NCBI GenBank assembly: GCA_964561545.1
Contig: CAZLQF010000006.1
Location: 41,173-105,172 of the forward strand
From: CAZLQF01 sp964561545
GTDB taxonomy: Bacteria; Bacteroidota; Bacteroidia; CAILMK01; CAYYUA01
Direction of reading: 5' to 3'
Length of the DNA stretch: 64,000 nt
Position 1 is the stretch's first letter. The number at the start of each line of letters is the position of its first letter. A model generated the notes under the pieces. The model worked only from the letters and a program-made list of their open reading frames with translations, did not search any database and was not told where the DNA came from. The position numbers were made by a program, and so were the translations under genes. Positions 1 to 8,854 of the stretch are shown here, piece by piece.

Positions 1-1
1 T

Positions 2-592
2 AAAATCGAGGCTTACCCGTCAATCGCATTAGGTACTTCTGATGTTTCCGTATTCGAAATGGTGAGTGCCTTTAACACCTATGCCAATAAAGGCGTATGG
101 ATCGAACCGACTTACATTACCAGGATAGAGGATAAGAATGGCAATGTTTTAAAAAGATTTGTACCTAAAACTATTGAGGTATTGGATAAAACCACCAACT
201 ACATCATGCTTGATATGCTGAAAAACGTAGTCAATGAAGGTACTGCAAGACGTTTAAGGTACGATCATAACTTGAGTAATGAAATAGCAGCAAAAACCGG
301 AACAACTCAAAATCAATCAGATGGATGGTTTTTAGGTGCAGTTCCTAATTTAACGGCTGGTGTTTGGGTGGGTGCTCAAAACCGCAGTGTACACTTCAGA
401 AACATAACCCTTGGGCAAGGGGCCAATATGGCACTCCCAATCTGGGCCAAATTCATGAAATCTTGTTATGACGATCCTCAACTCAATATCTCCAAAGAAC
501 CCTTCGAAAAAATTGAAGAGGAATTACCTGTGGTTATAGACTGTTCCGATTATGAACAAGGTGAAGGCAGTCAAGGGGATTTAAATTTTTAA
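2..592 (+). CDS. Class A penicillin-binding protein (PBP1A-type), C-terminal part
   Basis: This is the 3' end of a bifunctional peptidoglycan glycosyltransferase/transpeptidase; the reading frame is open from base 2 and the 5' part lies outside the window. The visible part is the end of the transpeptidase domain. It has the SALGT-like segment followed by VFEMVSAFNTYANKG, and the KTGTT box (codons near 293-307) that closes the beta-lactam-binding active site, then DGWFLGAVPNLTAGVWVG. These are standard for mrcA/ponA-family enzymes, which polymerise and cross-link peptidoglycan at the outer face of the inner membrane. The last 25 or so residues are acidic. An in-frame ATG at 59 is internal, not a start. 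Function is secure from the KTG box; which PBP1 paralogue it is cannot be told. Confidence 0.9.
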   Translation, partial: KIEAYPSIALGTSDVSVFEMVSAFNTYANKGVWIEPTYITRIEDKNGNVLKRFVPKTIEVLDKTTNYIMLDMLKNVVNEGTARRLRYDHNLSNEIAAKTGTTQNQSDGWFLGAVPNLTAGVWVGAQNRSVHFRNITLGQGANMALPIWAKFMKSCYDDPQLNISKEPFEKIEEELPVVIDCSDYEQGEGSQGDLNF

Positions 593-766
593 TCCCTACA
601 GCTAAGTAACTTAAAATTTTGGCCACCCTCGCTGGCAATTTTGTTACATACTTTACTGGATTAGAAGGAACATAAAATTGGCTAATAGTTTAAACCTAAA
701 TCTTGCATATTCTGGGTAATTACATAAAATAAATTTAAAAACTCGATTAGCTTTTAATTATAGGGC

Positions 767-2587
767 ATGAAGAACGTGAAGGACCACCTTAAAACACAAC
801 TTGAAGTACTCCCCCTAAAGCCAGGCGTATATAAATTTTACGATAAGGATGGTGAATTGCTTTACATTGGTAAAGCCCAAAGCCTCAAAAAGCGTGTTTC
901 CTCCTATTTTACAGGTAGAACCAGCGAAAACGCAAGAATTACTTTAATGATCTCTAAAATCAATGAGATCGATTATACGGTAGTAGATACCGAATACGAT
1001 GCCCTGCTACTTGAAAACAGCCTCATCAAAAAATACCAGCCCAGGTATAATGTTAACCTTAAAGACGGCAAAACCTACCCTTATATCGTGATCAAAAATG
1101 AAAGATTCCCGAGGGTTTTCCATACTCGTAACTTGTCAAATGATGGCTCTGAGTACTATGGCCCTTATGCATCCGTAAGCATCATGTATCAAGTACTCGA
1201 TTTAATCCGCAAATTGTTCCCAACCCGTAGTTGCCATTATGACCTAAGCGAAGAAAACATTCAAGCAGGGAAGTTCAGGGTATGCCTCGATTATCACATA
1301 AATCTTTGTAAAGGCCCTTGCGAGGGGCTTCAAAGTGAGGAAGCCTACATGGAAAACATCCGCTACATTAAGGAAGTCCTCAAAGGCAATAACCAATATG
1401 TATTAAAACGCTTAAAAACCCTATTGGACCAAGCATCTAACAATTTTGAATTTGAAAAAGCGCAGGATTACAAAAACAAAATTGATGCTCTTCAAAAATT
1501 CCAGGCAAAATCTACTGTTGTCAACCGAAGTATTCACAATGTAGATGTTTTCACCATTTACTCTAAAGACCAAAAATCCTACATCAATTACTTAAAAATT
1601 TCTAATGGGTCGATTATTCAAACCCATACTGTAGAGTATAAGAAGAAGCTCAATGAGAGCGATCAATATATATTGCTGCTTGCTATTGCAGACATTCGCG
1701 ATAAATTTAAAAGTGGATCAGAGGAAATTATCGTACCATTTGACCCAGGCATGGAACTCGAAGGCATCAAGGTTCATGTACCCATCAAAGGTGATAAGAA
1801 GAAATTGTTAGACTTGTCCCGCAAAAATGCCTTTTACTTCTACCAGGATCGTATGGAGCAAGAAAGTAAACAGTTACCTAAATCGGAGAAGGTTAAGAAT
1901 TTTCTGGAAAAAGTACGAAAAGACATTGACCTTCCCCAAAAACCCGAACATATTGAAGGATTTGACAATTCTAACATACAAGGAACTAATCCTGTAGCTG
2001 CGATGGTATGCTTTAAAGCTGGTAAACCCAGCAAAAAGGATTACCGGCATTACAACATCAAAACAGTAGAGGGGCCTGATGATTATGCCAGCATGGAAGA
2101 AGTGGTTTATAGAAGATATAAACGGTTGATGGATGAAGAAAAGCCCTTACCTCAATTATTAGTGATTGATGGCGGCAAAGGTCAACTTAATGCCGCGTTT
2201 AAAAGTTTAAAGCAGCTTGGTTTAGAAAATGAAATACCGGTAATTGGCATTGCAAAACGGTTGGAAGAAATCTACAAACCAGGGGACCCTTATCCATTGG
2301 CCATTGATAAAAAATCGGAGACACTCAAACTTATCCAACACATCAGAGACGAAGCACATCGATTTGGCTTGAAACATCATCGCGGTAAACGGGTTAAGCA
2401 AAGCTTATCAAATGAATTGGAAAAAATACAAGGCATTGGTCCTCAAACAGCCAAAAGCTTGTTATCAAAATTCAAATCAGTTAAAAAAGTAAAGGAGGCT
2501 CCAGAAGAGGATTTGGCGGATATGGTTGGCAAGGACAAAGCCCAAAAGATCAAAGCTCATTTTGATTCTAACTATAAGGTTCAGTAA
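767..2587 (+). CDS. uvrC: Excinuclease ABC subunit C
   Basis: UvrC makes the dual incisions of nucleotide excision repair after UvrA/UvrB mark damage. The 606-aa protein has the normal family length and order. A GIY-YIG nuclease domain opens the protein (GVY at residues 20-22, YIG at 33-35). A UVR helix that contacts UvrB sits near residues 205-240, the RNase H-like endonuclease domain lies near 390-540 (EGFDNSNIQG, LLVIDGGKGQL), and a helix-hairpin-helix pair closes it (LEKIQGIGPQTAKSLL). It starts at an ATG and stands alone between a PBP gene and a convergent OmpA-type gene. A weak hairpin follows the stop codon. uvrA is also in this window (52299-55169), but the two are unlinked, as is common. 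Confidence 0.97.
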   Translation: MKNVKDHLKTQLEVLPLKPGVYKFYDKDGELLYIGKAQSLKKRVSSYFTGRTSENARITLMISKINEIDYTVVDTEYDALLLENSLIKKYQPRYNVNLKDGKTYPYIVIKNERFPRVFHTRNLSNDGSEYYGPYASVSIMYQVLDLIRKLFPTRSCHYDLSEENIQAGKFRVCLDYHINLCKGPCEGLQSEEAYMENIRYIKEVLKGNNQYVLKRLKTLLDQASNNFEFEKAQDYKNKIDALQKFQAKSTVVNRSIHNVDVFTIYSKDQKSYINYLKISNGSIIQTHTVEYKKKLNESDQYILLLAIADIRDKFKSGSEEIIVPFDPGMELEGIKVHVPIKGDKKKLLDLSRKNAFYFYQDRMEQESKQLPKSEKVKNFLEKVRKDIDLPQKPEHIEGFDNSNIQGTNPVAAMVCFKAGKPSKKDYRHYNIKTVEGPDDYASMEEVVYRRYKRLMDEEKPLPQLLVIDGGKGQLNAAFKSLKQLGLENEIPVIGIAKRLEEIYKPGDPYPLAIDKKSETLKLIQHIRDEAHRFGLKHHRGKRVKQSLSNELEKIQGIGPQTAKSLLSKFKSVKKVKEAPEEDLADMVGKDKAQKIKAHFDSNYKVQ

Positions 2588-2593
2588 AAAAGC

Positions 2594-2616
2594 CTTTATG
2601 CCTTGATGGCGTAAAT
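2594..2616 (+). terminator. Weak terminator-like hairpin after uvrC
   Basis: An 8-bp stem with one G-U pair (2595-2602 with 2608-2615) and a 5-base loop lies just after the uvrC stop and is followed by a short T-rich run. It is a plausible but weak intrinsic terminator. Confidence 0.4.
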
Positions 2617-2777
2617 TTTAACCAAACATTGATCTCATAACCGAAAAAAGGCCTACGCATATTTGAAAGAAATTGAAAAAGTAAACAACCAATCAAATTT
2701 CATTACCTTTATCAAAACAAAATCCCCGTTGGCCATATTAACTTAAAAAAATGACCTTATAATTTCTTTTTATTGGC

Positions 2778-3809
2778 TTAATCGTTTTGATTGGTTTCAA
2801 TTATTTGGAAGAGTTCATCTAATTTAGGCGTCAAGATAATTTCCGTCCTTCTATTTTTCCGCCTGGCTTCAGGTGTATCACCTTCAGCAACCGGAGCATA
2901 AGGACCTCTACCTGCTGCAATGAGCCGATCAGGGCTAATATTTCCTTTGTTTTCCAGAATCCTCACTACTTCACTAGCTCTTAATACACTCAGCTCCCAA
3001 TTATCTTTAATATCACTGCCACTGATCAATTTTTGGTCATCAGTATGACCTTCTACCATAATATTAACAGAAGGATTGTTTTTAAGCACATCGGCAATCT
3101 CCATTAACGCTTCTTCCCCTCCCTTATCAATATTGTACTGTCCGGATTCGAACAAAAGGCTCTCTTGTAAAGAAACATAAACCTTGCTGTTTTTCATCTC
3201 CACACTTAAACCGCTATTGCGAAATCCATAAAGGGCATCGGCAACTGTATTTTTTAAAGAATTAACAATAGAATCCTTTCTCTTCAAAACTGATTCCAAT
3301 TCTTTTACCCGCTTTTCACGTTCCATTAAATCCCTTCTTAGGGTATCAAGTTCATTATTTCGATTTTGTAGTTCTGCTTCTCTATCTAATAACTTTTGCT
3401 CTTTTTCTTTAAGCTCTGCCCTTAAATTGTTTAAGTCTTTTATTAAAGTTTGGGTCTTCTCAGCTTTATCTGATAACAATTCCTTGTTACTTTCAATCAA
3501 CTTTTCGTAGTTCCTATTGAGTTGATCGTTCAGTTTTTTAAGCTTTCTGATGGAATTGCCCATCAAAGAAGTATCCTTTGCTAATTTTTCGGCCTCTTTT
3601 TGGACGTCTTGAAGCTCACCGATTTTTTCCTTATAACTTTGATTTAATTCCTTATATTCCGATTTCAAAGTTTCAAGCTCCTTATTGCAAGTATCTAATT
3701 CCTTTTGTAAAGCTGCTTTATCTTTTCTAAGGTCTTCTACTTTTCTTTGTGGAACGCAAGCAATTAGAAACACACTGGCGACTCCCAGCATCAATAAAAC
3801 CTGTTTCAT
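2778..3809 (-). CDS. OmpA-family lipoprotein with long coiled coil
   Basis: A 343-aa envelope protein. The N-terminus is a lipoprotein signal ending LIAC with the lipidated Cys at residue 18. About 165 residues of heptad-rich, highly charged coiled coil follow (residues 25-190, many K/E/L/N). The C-terminal OmpA/MotB-type peptidoglycan-binding domain (about 215-330) shows MVEGHTDDQ, NWELSVLRASEVVR and RRKNRRTEIIL. Such proteins are anchored in the outer membrane or periplasm and hold the cell wall through diaminopimelate. The coiled coil probably spans or spaces the envelope; partner proteins cannot be inferred. It is transcribed in the same direction as the RNase E/G gene 22 bp upstream, so the two may share a transcript. 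Confidence 0.9.
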   Translation of the reverse strand: MKQVLLMLGVASVFLIACVPQRKVEDLRKDKAALQKELDTCNKELETLKSEYKELNQSYKEKIGELQDVQKEAEKLAKDTSLMGNSIRKLKKLNDQLNRNYEKLIESNKELLSDKAEKTQTLIKDLNNLRAELKEKEQKLLDREAELQNRNNELDTLRRDLMEREKRVKELESVLKRKDSIVNSLKNTVADALYGFRNSGLSVEMKNSKVYVSLQESLLFESGQYNIDKGGEEALMEIADVLKNNPSVNIMVEGHTDDQKLISGSDIKDNWELSVLRASEVVRILENKGNISPDRLIAAGRGPYAPVAEGDTPEARRKNRRTEIILTPKLDELFQIIETNQND

Positions 3810-3831
3810 AGTATTCGATTTAAAAATTACG

Positions 3832-5391
3832 TTAAGTAGACTGAATATCTTTTCTGTCCTTATTTAAAAGATAGAATTGTGTCAAATATAGGGATTCCGA
3901 GGGTTCAACCTTGATCCACAATTTGTATTTAGCCATCCACTTCATCCTCAAACTTGGAAAGCCCTTGCTAAGATAAGCTGATATATAAGGATGCACCTGT
4001 AAATTAACAACTTTGTATTGGGTATTTTCATGAACGTATTGAACCTGGTTTTCAATCTGGTCCACTAAAAGAATACTGGGATTGATTTCACCACTTCCTT
4101 TACAAACTGGACAGGTTTCTGCGGTTGATATGGTTACTTCGGGCCGAACCCTTTGCCGGGTTATTTGCATTAATCCAAACTTGGTAATGGGTAAGAGTGA
4201 ATATTTGGCCCGGTCATCTTTAAGCACTTCCTTCATTTTTTCGTGGATCATCTTCCGGTTTTCGGCTTTATTCATATCGATGAAATCCACTACAATAATA
4301 CCCCCCATGTCGCGAAGCCTTAATTGGCGTCCGATCTCAGTAACTGATTGCAGGTTCGTTTTAACAGCGTTTTCTTCCTGCGAAATTTCTTTGGTACGCT
4401 TGCTTCCACTGTTAATGTCAATAACATGCATGGCCTCTGTGTGCTCGATCACCAAGTAAGCGCCCCCACCTACATTCACGGTTTGACCAAATAAGGATTT
4501 GATTTGGCGATCAACATCCAGGTGCTGAAAAAGCGGTGTTTTGTTTTTGTAGAATTTGATGATCTTTTGATGCTGAGGAGCAATCTCTCCAATGTAGGAT
4601 TTTAGTTGATTGTAAATCCGTTTATCATCGACCCAAATTTTATTAAAGGAGTTGTTAAGCAAATCCCTTAATAAAGTTGAAGCTCGATTGACCTCCCCAA
4701 ACAGTTTTCTTTCCTTATTGGAAAGATTCTTGAAAATCTCATCCCATTTTTCGTATTGTTTGTTGAAATCTTCTTCAAGTTGCTCAACATTCTTACCTTC
4801 AGCCTGGGTCCTTACAATTACCCCAAAGTTTTTTGGTTTAATCCCGGCAATGATTTTTTTAAGGCGATCTTTTTCTTTGCGGCTTTTGACCCTCTTGGAA
4901 ACGGAAATGGTATCCTTAAAGGGCATAAGAATCATGAATCTGCCTGGAATCGTAAGTTCGGAGCTAAGGCGAGGGCCTTTTGTAGAAATGGGCTCTTTAA
5001 CCAATTGAACAGCAATTGGCTGACCCACATCTAAGACATCCGTTATTTTTCCAGATTTGTTGAGCTCATTTAAAAAACGGAAATTCTTTAAGCTACTGGT
5101 ATTGAGCTTATTGCGGTAAACTTTATTTACAAAGTCATTTAGCGTAGGAAAGTTGGGGCCCAAGTCGAGGTAATGGAGAAAAGCATCTTTTTCGTGCCCT
5201 ATATCCACAAAGGCCGCATTTAGGCCAGACATTACCTTTTTAACCTTGCCAAGATATATATCACCCACCAGAAAATCGTCACTAAGTTTTTCCTGATGGA
5301 ATTCAACCAGTCCTTGATCTTCCAATAGGGCAATATTAGACACCTTGGAAGATGATTGTATTACGAGTTCCTTTTCTTGCTCATTATTCAA
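3832..5391 (-). CDS. rng: Ribonuclease E/G family endoribonuclease
   Basis: This single-strand-specific endonuclease acts in rRNA maturation and mRNA turnover. The 519-aa length matches RNase G or short RNase E forms without a long C-terminal scaffold. An S1-like RNA-binding segment is at about residues 40-130 (VGDIYLGKVKKVMSGLNAAFVDIG). The catalytic aspartates lie in VIDINSGS (about residue 324) and VVDFIDM (about 370), and the CPVCKGSG zinc-link motif is near 430. The only plausible start is TTG at 5391: the in-frame upstream region reaches a stop without an ATG or GTG. The gene lies next to HU, mutY and ssb, an order I recall from other Bacteroidetes. Whether to name it rne or rng is a matter of convention. 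Confidence 0.93.
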   Translation of the reverse strand: MNNEQEKELVIQSSSKVSNIALLEDQGLVEFHQEKLSDDFLVGDIYLGKVKKVMSGLNAAFVDIGHEKDAFLHYLDLGPNFPTLNDFVNKVYRNKLNTSSLKNFRFLNELNKSGKITDVLDVGQPIAVQLVKEPISTKGPRLSSELTIPGRFMILMPFKDTISVSKRVKSRKEKDRLKKIIAGIKPKNFGVIVRTQAEGKNVEQLEEDFNKQYEKWDEIFKNLSNKERKLFGEVNRASTLLRDLLNNSFNKIWVDDKRIYNQLKSYIGEIAPQHQKIIKFYKNKTPLFQHLDVDRQIKSLFGQTVNVGGGAYLVIEHTEAMHVIDINSGSKRTKEISQEENAVKTNLQSVTEIGRQLRLRDMGGIIVVDFIDMNKAENRKMIHEKMKEVLKDDRAKYSLLPITKFGLMQITRQRVRPEVTISTAETCPVCKGSGEINPSILLVDQIENQVQYVHENTQYKVVNLQVHPYISAYLSKGFPSLRMKWMAKYKLWIKVEPSESLYLTQFYLLNKDRKDIQST

Positions 5392-5590
5392 AAGCCTACC
5401 CCCCTTTGTTTGGATGTTTGGGTTAAAATCAGGGATATCGGTCGGGCTTTAGCTCAAAAGAATAAAACCGAGTGATTGTCAATCATTGATAAATATTCAA
5501 CCCATGACAATTCCCCGGTAAATTCTTCTTATAAGTTCAATCCCTTAGTAATAAACTTTTTAAAGAAATTAAGGTTGTTTAACAATTAAT

Positions 5591-5620
5591 AGGACTGTTG
5601 AGCTTAGGCTCAACAGCCCT
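5591..5620 (-). terminator. Hairpin between the COX24-type gene and the RNase gene
   Basis: A 12-bp stem with one mismatch or G-U pair (5592-5603 with 5608-5619) and a 4-base loop lies 7 bp past the stop of the 30-codon gene. The stem is strong but no long T tract follows. It is likely a terminator or processing signal for the HU-TPR-COX24 transcript. Confidence 0.55.
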
Positions 5621-5626
5621 TAATTA

Positions 5627-5719
5627 TTACTTCCGCTTCTTATGACGGTTTTTTCTTAGCCTTTTCTTCCTTTTATGGGTATTGATCTTATGGCGCTTTC
5701 TTTTTTTTCCGCTCGGCAT
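5627..5719 (-). CDS. AURKAIP1/COX24-domain mini-protein (mS38-like), 30 aa
   Basis: A 30-codon gene with an ATG at 5717-5719 and TAA at 5627-5629. The protein starts MPSGKKRKRHKINTHKRKKR and continues LRKNRHKKRK. It is almost entirely Lys/Arg/His. This matches the very small AURKAIP1/COX24-domain proteins annotated across Bacteroidetes, which resemble the conserved basic helix of mitochondrial ribosomal protein mS38 and of the actinobacterial small-subunit protein bS22. That makes a ribosomal role likely (inference). It lies 16 bp after the TPR gene on the same strand and is followed by a strong hairpin. It is usually missed by gene callers because of its size. Confidence 0.85.
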   Translation of the reverse strand: MPSGKKRKRHKINTHKRKKRLRKNRHKKRK

Positions 5720-5735
5720 AGTTTTTTACTTTTTG

Positions 5736-6581
5736 TTAATTCTTTAAACTTTTTATCAAATCGTTGGCATTCTGCTTAAGCTTTGGGTCCTGAACCCCGC
5801 TCTTGTATTGTTTAAATGCCTTTATTGCCTCTTCCTTATTATCAAGCGCGCGGTGTACACGCCCAAGATAGAAAAAGTTAAATGCATTTTCCGGTTCTAT
5901 TTCCACCAATTTTTGAAACCTGTCAAGTGCTTTTTCGTATTGCTGGGATCTTATGGAAAGCACACCGAGGTAAAATAAGGCTTTTCTGTGATTTGGCTTT
6001 ACTTGTTCTACTTCCTTTAACAATCCAACCCCTTTCATTACTTCGCCTCGGCCTTCTATGTAAGCAACAGCTAAGTCGGCTTTTGCATTCAAATTGTCTG
6101 GATCTTTGTCAAGAACTTTTTGAAAATTGTCAATGGATTTGTCAACAAAATAGTTAAAAAGGGTACTATCTGAAGCCACTTTTTGAGCCTTATAATAATT
6201 GTCAGCAGAACGGTACCATGTAAAAGTAGACGGCGTTTGCTGTGCGATTTTTTCATAATAGCTTGCTGCGATACCAGGCCTATCTGCTTGTTCCCATGTT
6301 TGGCCAAGCTTTTTAATGATGTTAGTATCACCACTTGCATTGGCTAAGCGACGCTCAAGATCAGTGATCTTTTTATTTAATGAATCTGAAACAGATCCTT
6401 TTGCATTACTTTTAAATTGATCAAAATACCCCCGGTTGCTTTCAATATCTTGCTGCTTCTTTACTTCTTTATCATCACTTGTTAATGCCTTGGGGTCATT
6501 TTTGCCTTTAAAAAAAATAAATGCAACCAACCCTGCAACAAGGACTACTAATATCAGTTGTATTTTATTGGTCGATTGCAT
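5736..6581 (-). CDS. Membrane-anchored TPR protein
   Basis: A 281-aa protein with one N-terminal membrane segment (about residues 8-25, IQLILVVLVAGLVAFIFF), a charged linker and tandem tetratricopeptide repeats (about 85-280). Repeat signatures include ALFYLGVLSIRSQQYEKALDRFQKLVEIEP and NFFYLGRVHRALDNKEEAIKAF. The N-in topology would place the repeats outside the cytoplasm as a protein-interaction scaffold. It begins 12 bp after the HU gene and ends 16 bp before the COX24-type gene, so the three are probably one operon. The specific partner is unknown. Bacteroidetes often have a TPR protein at this place near RNase E/G and HU. Confidence 0.85.
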   Translation of the reverse strand: MQSTNKIQLILVVLVAGLVAFIFFKGKNDPKALTSDDKEVKKQQDIESNRGYFDQFKSNAKGSVSDSLNKKITDLERRLANASGDTNIIKKLGQTWEQADRPGIAASYYEKIAQQTPSTFTWYRSADNYYKAQKVASDSTLFNYFVDKSIDNFQKVLDKDPDNLNAKADLAVAYIEGRGEVMKGVGLLKEVEQVKPNHRKALFYLGVLSIRSQQYEKALDRFQKLVEIEPENAFNFFYLGRVHRALDNKEEAIKAFKQYKSGVQDPKLKQNANDLIKSLKN

Positions 6582-6593
6582 TTTAAATGATCT

Positions 6594-6881
6594 TCAGACT
6601 TTTACGTTGTTCTTTACCTTTTCGGAAAACGTTTTAGATGGCTTAAATGAAGGTACATAATGAGGTGGTATTTCAATTGATTTATTCTGCGCTATATTCC
6701 TGGCTACTTTCCTGGCCCGCTTTTTTACAATAAAGCTACCAAATCCTCTAAAATAAATGTTGTTCCCCTCACTCATGTTCTCTCGTACTACCTTGAAAAA
6801 GCTTTCAACTACTTCTTGCACATCTACCTTTTCAAGCCCTGTTTTTGCTGAAATTTCAGAAATAACCTCTGCTTTTGTCAC
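6594..6881 (-). CDS. HU/IHF-family DNA-binding protein
   Basis: A 95-aa nucleoid protein of standard HU size. It shows the family's N-terminal helices (MTKAEVISEISAKTGL) and the DNA-binding arm signature GSFIVKKRARKVARNIAQNKSIEIPPHYVPSFKPSK. HU dimers bend DNA and organise the nucleoid. The start appears to be GTG (6879-6881); no in-frame ATG gives a full first helix. It leads a leftward set with the TPR and COX24-type genes and is divergent from mutY, with 147 bp between them holding both promoters. Confidence 0.95.
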   Translation of the reverse strand: MTKAEVISEISAKTGLEKVDVQEVVESFFKVVRENMSEGNNIYFRGFGSFIVKKRARKVARNIAQNKSIEIPPHYVPSFKPSKTFSEKVKNNVKV

Positions 6882-7016
6882 CTTTCTACTATTTTTTGTT
6901 TAACAATATTTTTCACACAAATTTCTAAAATATAATCACTTAAAACCGGCTGCAAATATAAGCTTTTAGACTAAAACAAAAAACTCTTACATGCCACGTT
7001 AAGAGCTGACTTTCTA

Positions 7017-7024
7017 TATTTTTG
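7017..7024 (+). promoter_or_regulatory. Bacteroidetes -7-type element before mutY
   Basis: TATTTTTG fits the Bacteroidetes -7 consensus TAnnTTTG. It ends only 4 bases before the mutY ATG, and I see no TTG at the -33 spacing. If used, the mRNA would be essentially leaderless. Confidence 0.35.
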
Positions 7025-7028
7025 CACT

Positions 7029-8075
7029 ATGGAAGAGACATTGCGCAAGCGATTATTCAAGTGGTATCAAAACAATAAGAGAAAGCTTCCTTGGCGCGAA
7101 TCGAGCAATCCTTATCTGATATGGCTATCGGAAATAATCCTCCAACAAACGCGTATTGAGCAAGGATTGCCCTACTATGTTGAGTTTACCCGAAAATACC
7201 CTGATGTTTTTAGCCTGGCGAATGCACATGAGCAAGAGGTATTGAATCTTTGGCAGGGATTGGGCTACTATACACGTGCAAGAAACCTGCATGCAACAGC
7301 TAAAAAGGTGGCATTTGAAATGGAAGGTAACTTTCCAGATAATTATGAAGAGCTTAAAAAATTAAAAGGTATTGGCGACTACACCGCCTCAGCTATTAGC
7401 TCTATTGCCTTTGAAGAAGCCAAACCAGTAATTGATGGCAATGTTGCCAGGGTCATTGCCAGAGTGTATGGCATACAGCAACCTATTAATTCCACTCAGG
7501 GTCAAAAGGCCATTAGAGAAAAGGCACAACAATTATTAGACCCTTACCGGCCGGGCGATTTCAATCAGGCAATGATGGATTTTGGCGCCCTTCAATGCAC
7601 ACCTCAAAAACCTTTATGCCTTAATTGTCCTTGGTATGACCGTTGTTACGCAGCTAAAAACGGGCTTGCAGAAAAACTGCCTATCAAAGAAAAAAAACTT
7701 AAAAAGAAGAACAGATATTTCCATTACCTAATGAATGAAAATAAAGAGGGTTTATACATCAAGAAAAGAATGGATAATGATATCTGGCACAACCTTTACG
7801 ACCTTCCACTCATAGAAACCAATGCAGATACGTATTTATCGAGTGACATGCTCGAAAAGGAAATGCCTTTTAAAGGAACAATCAAGTTTATAGAGGAACG
7901 CAGGCACCAACTAACTCACAGGAACATAAAAGCCAGATTTTATGAGGTTTTTCCCAGCAACTATCCAAATTCATTTTCGGAGAAATATACTTTCGTGTCA
8001 TTTGAATCGCTTAACAAGTACCCTTTTCCCAAACTGATCGAAAAATTTCTAAAAACTCAAGGTAAAAAAGTATAA
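7029..8075 (+). CDS. mutY: A/G-specific adenine glycosylase
   Basis: MutY removes adenine mispaired with 8-oxoguanine. At 348 aa it has normal length. Visible are the family opening WYQNNKRKLPWR, the helix-hairpin-helix LKGIGDYTASAISS, the catalytic-loop aspartate in VIDGNVARVIARV, and the 4Fe-4S ligands C190, C197, C200 and C206 in C-x6-C-x2-C-x5-C spacing. The C-terminal NUDIX-like domain (about 225-348) reads the oxoG strand. It starts at ATG and is followed 31 bp later by ssb, so the two repair/replication genes likely share a transcript. The order mutY-ssb-gldE is a recognised Bacteroidetes arrangement. Confidence 0.97.
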   Translation: MEETLRKRLFKWYQNNKRKLPWRESSNPYLIWLSEIILQQTRIEQGLPYYVEFTRKYPDVFSLANAHEQEVLNLWQGLGYYTRARNLHATAKKVAFEMEGNFPDNYEELKKLKGIGDYTASAISSIAFEEAKPVIDGNVARVIARVYGIQQPINSTQGQKAIREKAQQLLDPYRPGDFNQAMMDFGALQCTPQKPLCLNCPWYDRCYAAKNGLAEKLPIKEKKLKKKNRYFHYLMNENKEGLYIKKRMDNDIWHNLYDLPLIETNADTYLSSDMLEKEMPFKGTIKFIEERRHQLTHRNIKARFYEVFPSNYPNSFSEKYTFVSFESLNKYPFPKLIEKFLKTQGKKV

Positions 8076-8106
8076 TTTTTTTACCTTTATAAAAAAATTT
8101 TCAACT

Positions 8107-8574
8107 ATGGCTTACGACAAAAATTCAGTAAACAAAGCAATTTTAGCGGGTCATTTGGGTAAAGACCCCGAAATCAGGTACACTTCCACCAACATCCCTG
8201 TAGCAAATTTCAGTATTGCTACCAATCAAGTTTACAGGGATAAAAATGGAGAAAATCAGGACACTACAGAATGGCATAACATCGTAGCGTGGAATAAACT
8301 GGCTGAAGTTGCCGAAAAAGTATTGAAAAAAGGTAGGCTCGTTTATGTAGAAGGTAGGCTCCAAACACGGCAATGGGAAGACAAGGAAGGTAATACAAGG
8401 TATACCACTGAAGTAAGGGCTGATAACATGACGCTATTAGGAGGTGGTAAAAAAGAAGACGATCAAGGGCAACCTGCCTATCAAGAAACTCAACAAACTG
8501 CCAGTAGTCAAGGTGAAGAAGGATCAGGCCCGCCTGAAGAAGGATCTCAGAATGATGATGATTTGCCATTTTAA
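8107..8574 (+). CDS. ssb: Single-stranded DNA-binding protein
   Basis: A 155-aa SSB with an N-terminal OB fold (about residues 6-110, opening VNKAILAGHLGKDPEIRYT and containing WHNIVAWNKLAEVAEKVL and GRLVYVEGRLQTRQW). A Gly/Gln/Glu-rich linker follows, then the acidic tail ending DDDLPF, which recruits partners such as RecO, PriA and exonucleases in other bacteria. It has normal length and an ATG start 31 bp after mutY. It lies in the mutY-ssb-gldE cluster. Confidence 0.98.
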   Translation: MAYDKNSVNKAILAGHLGKDPEIRYTSTNIPVANFSIATNQVYRDKNGENQDTTEWHNIVAWNKLAEVAEKVLKKGRLVYVEGRLQTRQWEDKEGNTRYTTEVRADNMTLLGGGKKEDDQGQPAYQETQQTASSQGEEGSGPPEEGSQNDDDLPF

Positions 8575-8854
8575 TTGTTCCCTACAGGTTATAAGGTTGG
8601 GGTATGGCAATGGTAATCTTGTTTGCTTAAAGGTTTAAAATTCTTTTATAGCCAATTAAAGCCTTTGTTTCAAAAACACCAATGGGAAAGCAAAACAGTA
8701 CCATTGCCTATCATTAGGGGCTGGTAACATTGCAATATTTACAATGTAAATACAACTACCAACCATCATATGTAGCTTTGAAGCTATACCCAAGTTATTA
8801 TTGCCATTTCCCAATGATTTTGATATAGCTTTGCAGAATAACCGGAAATAAAGA

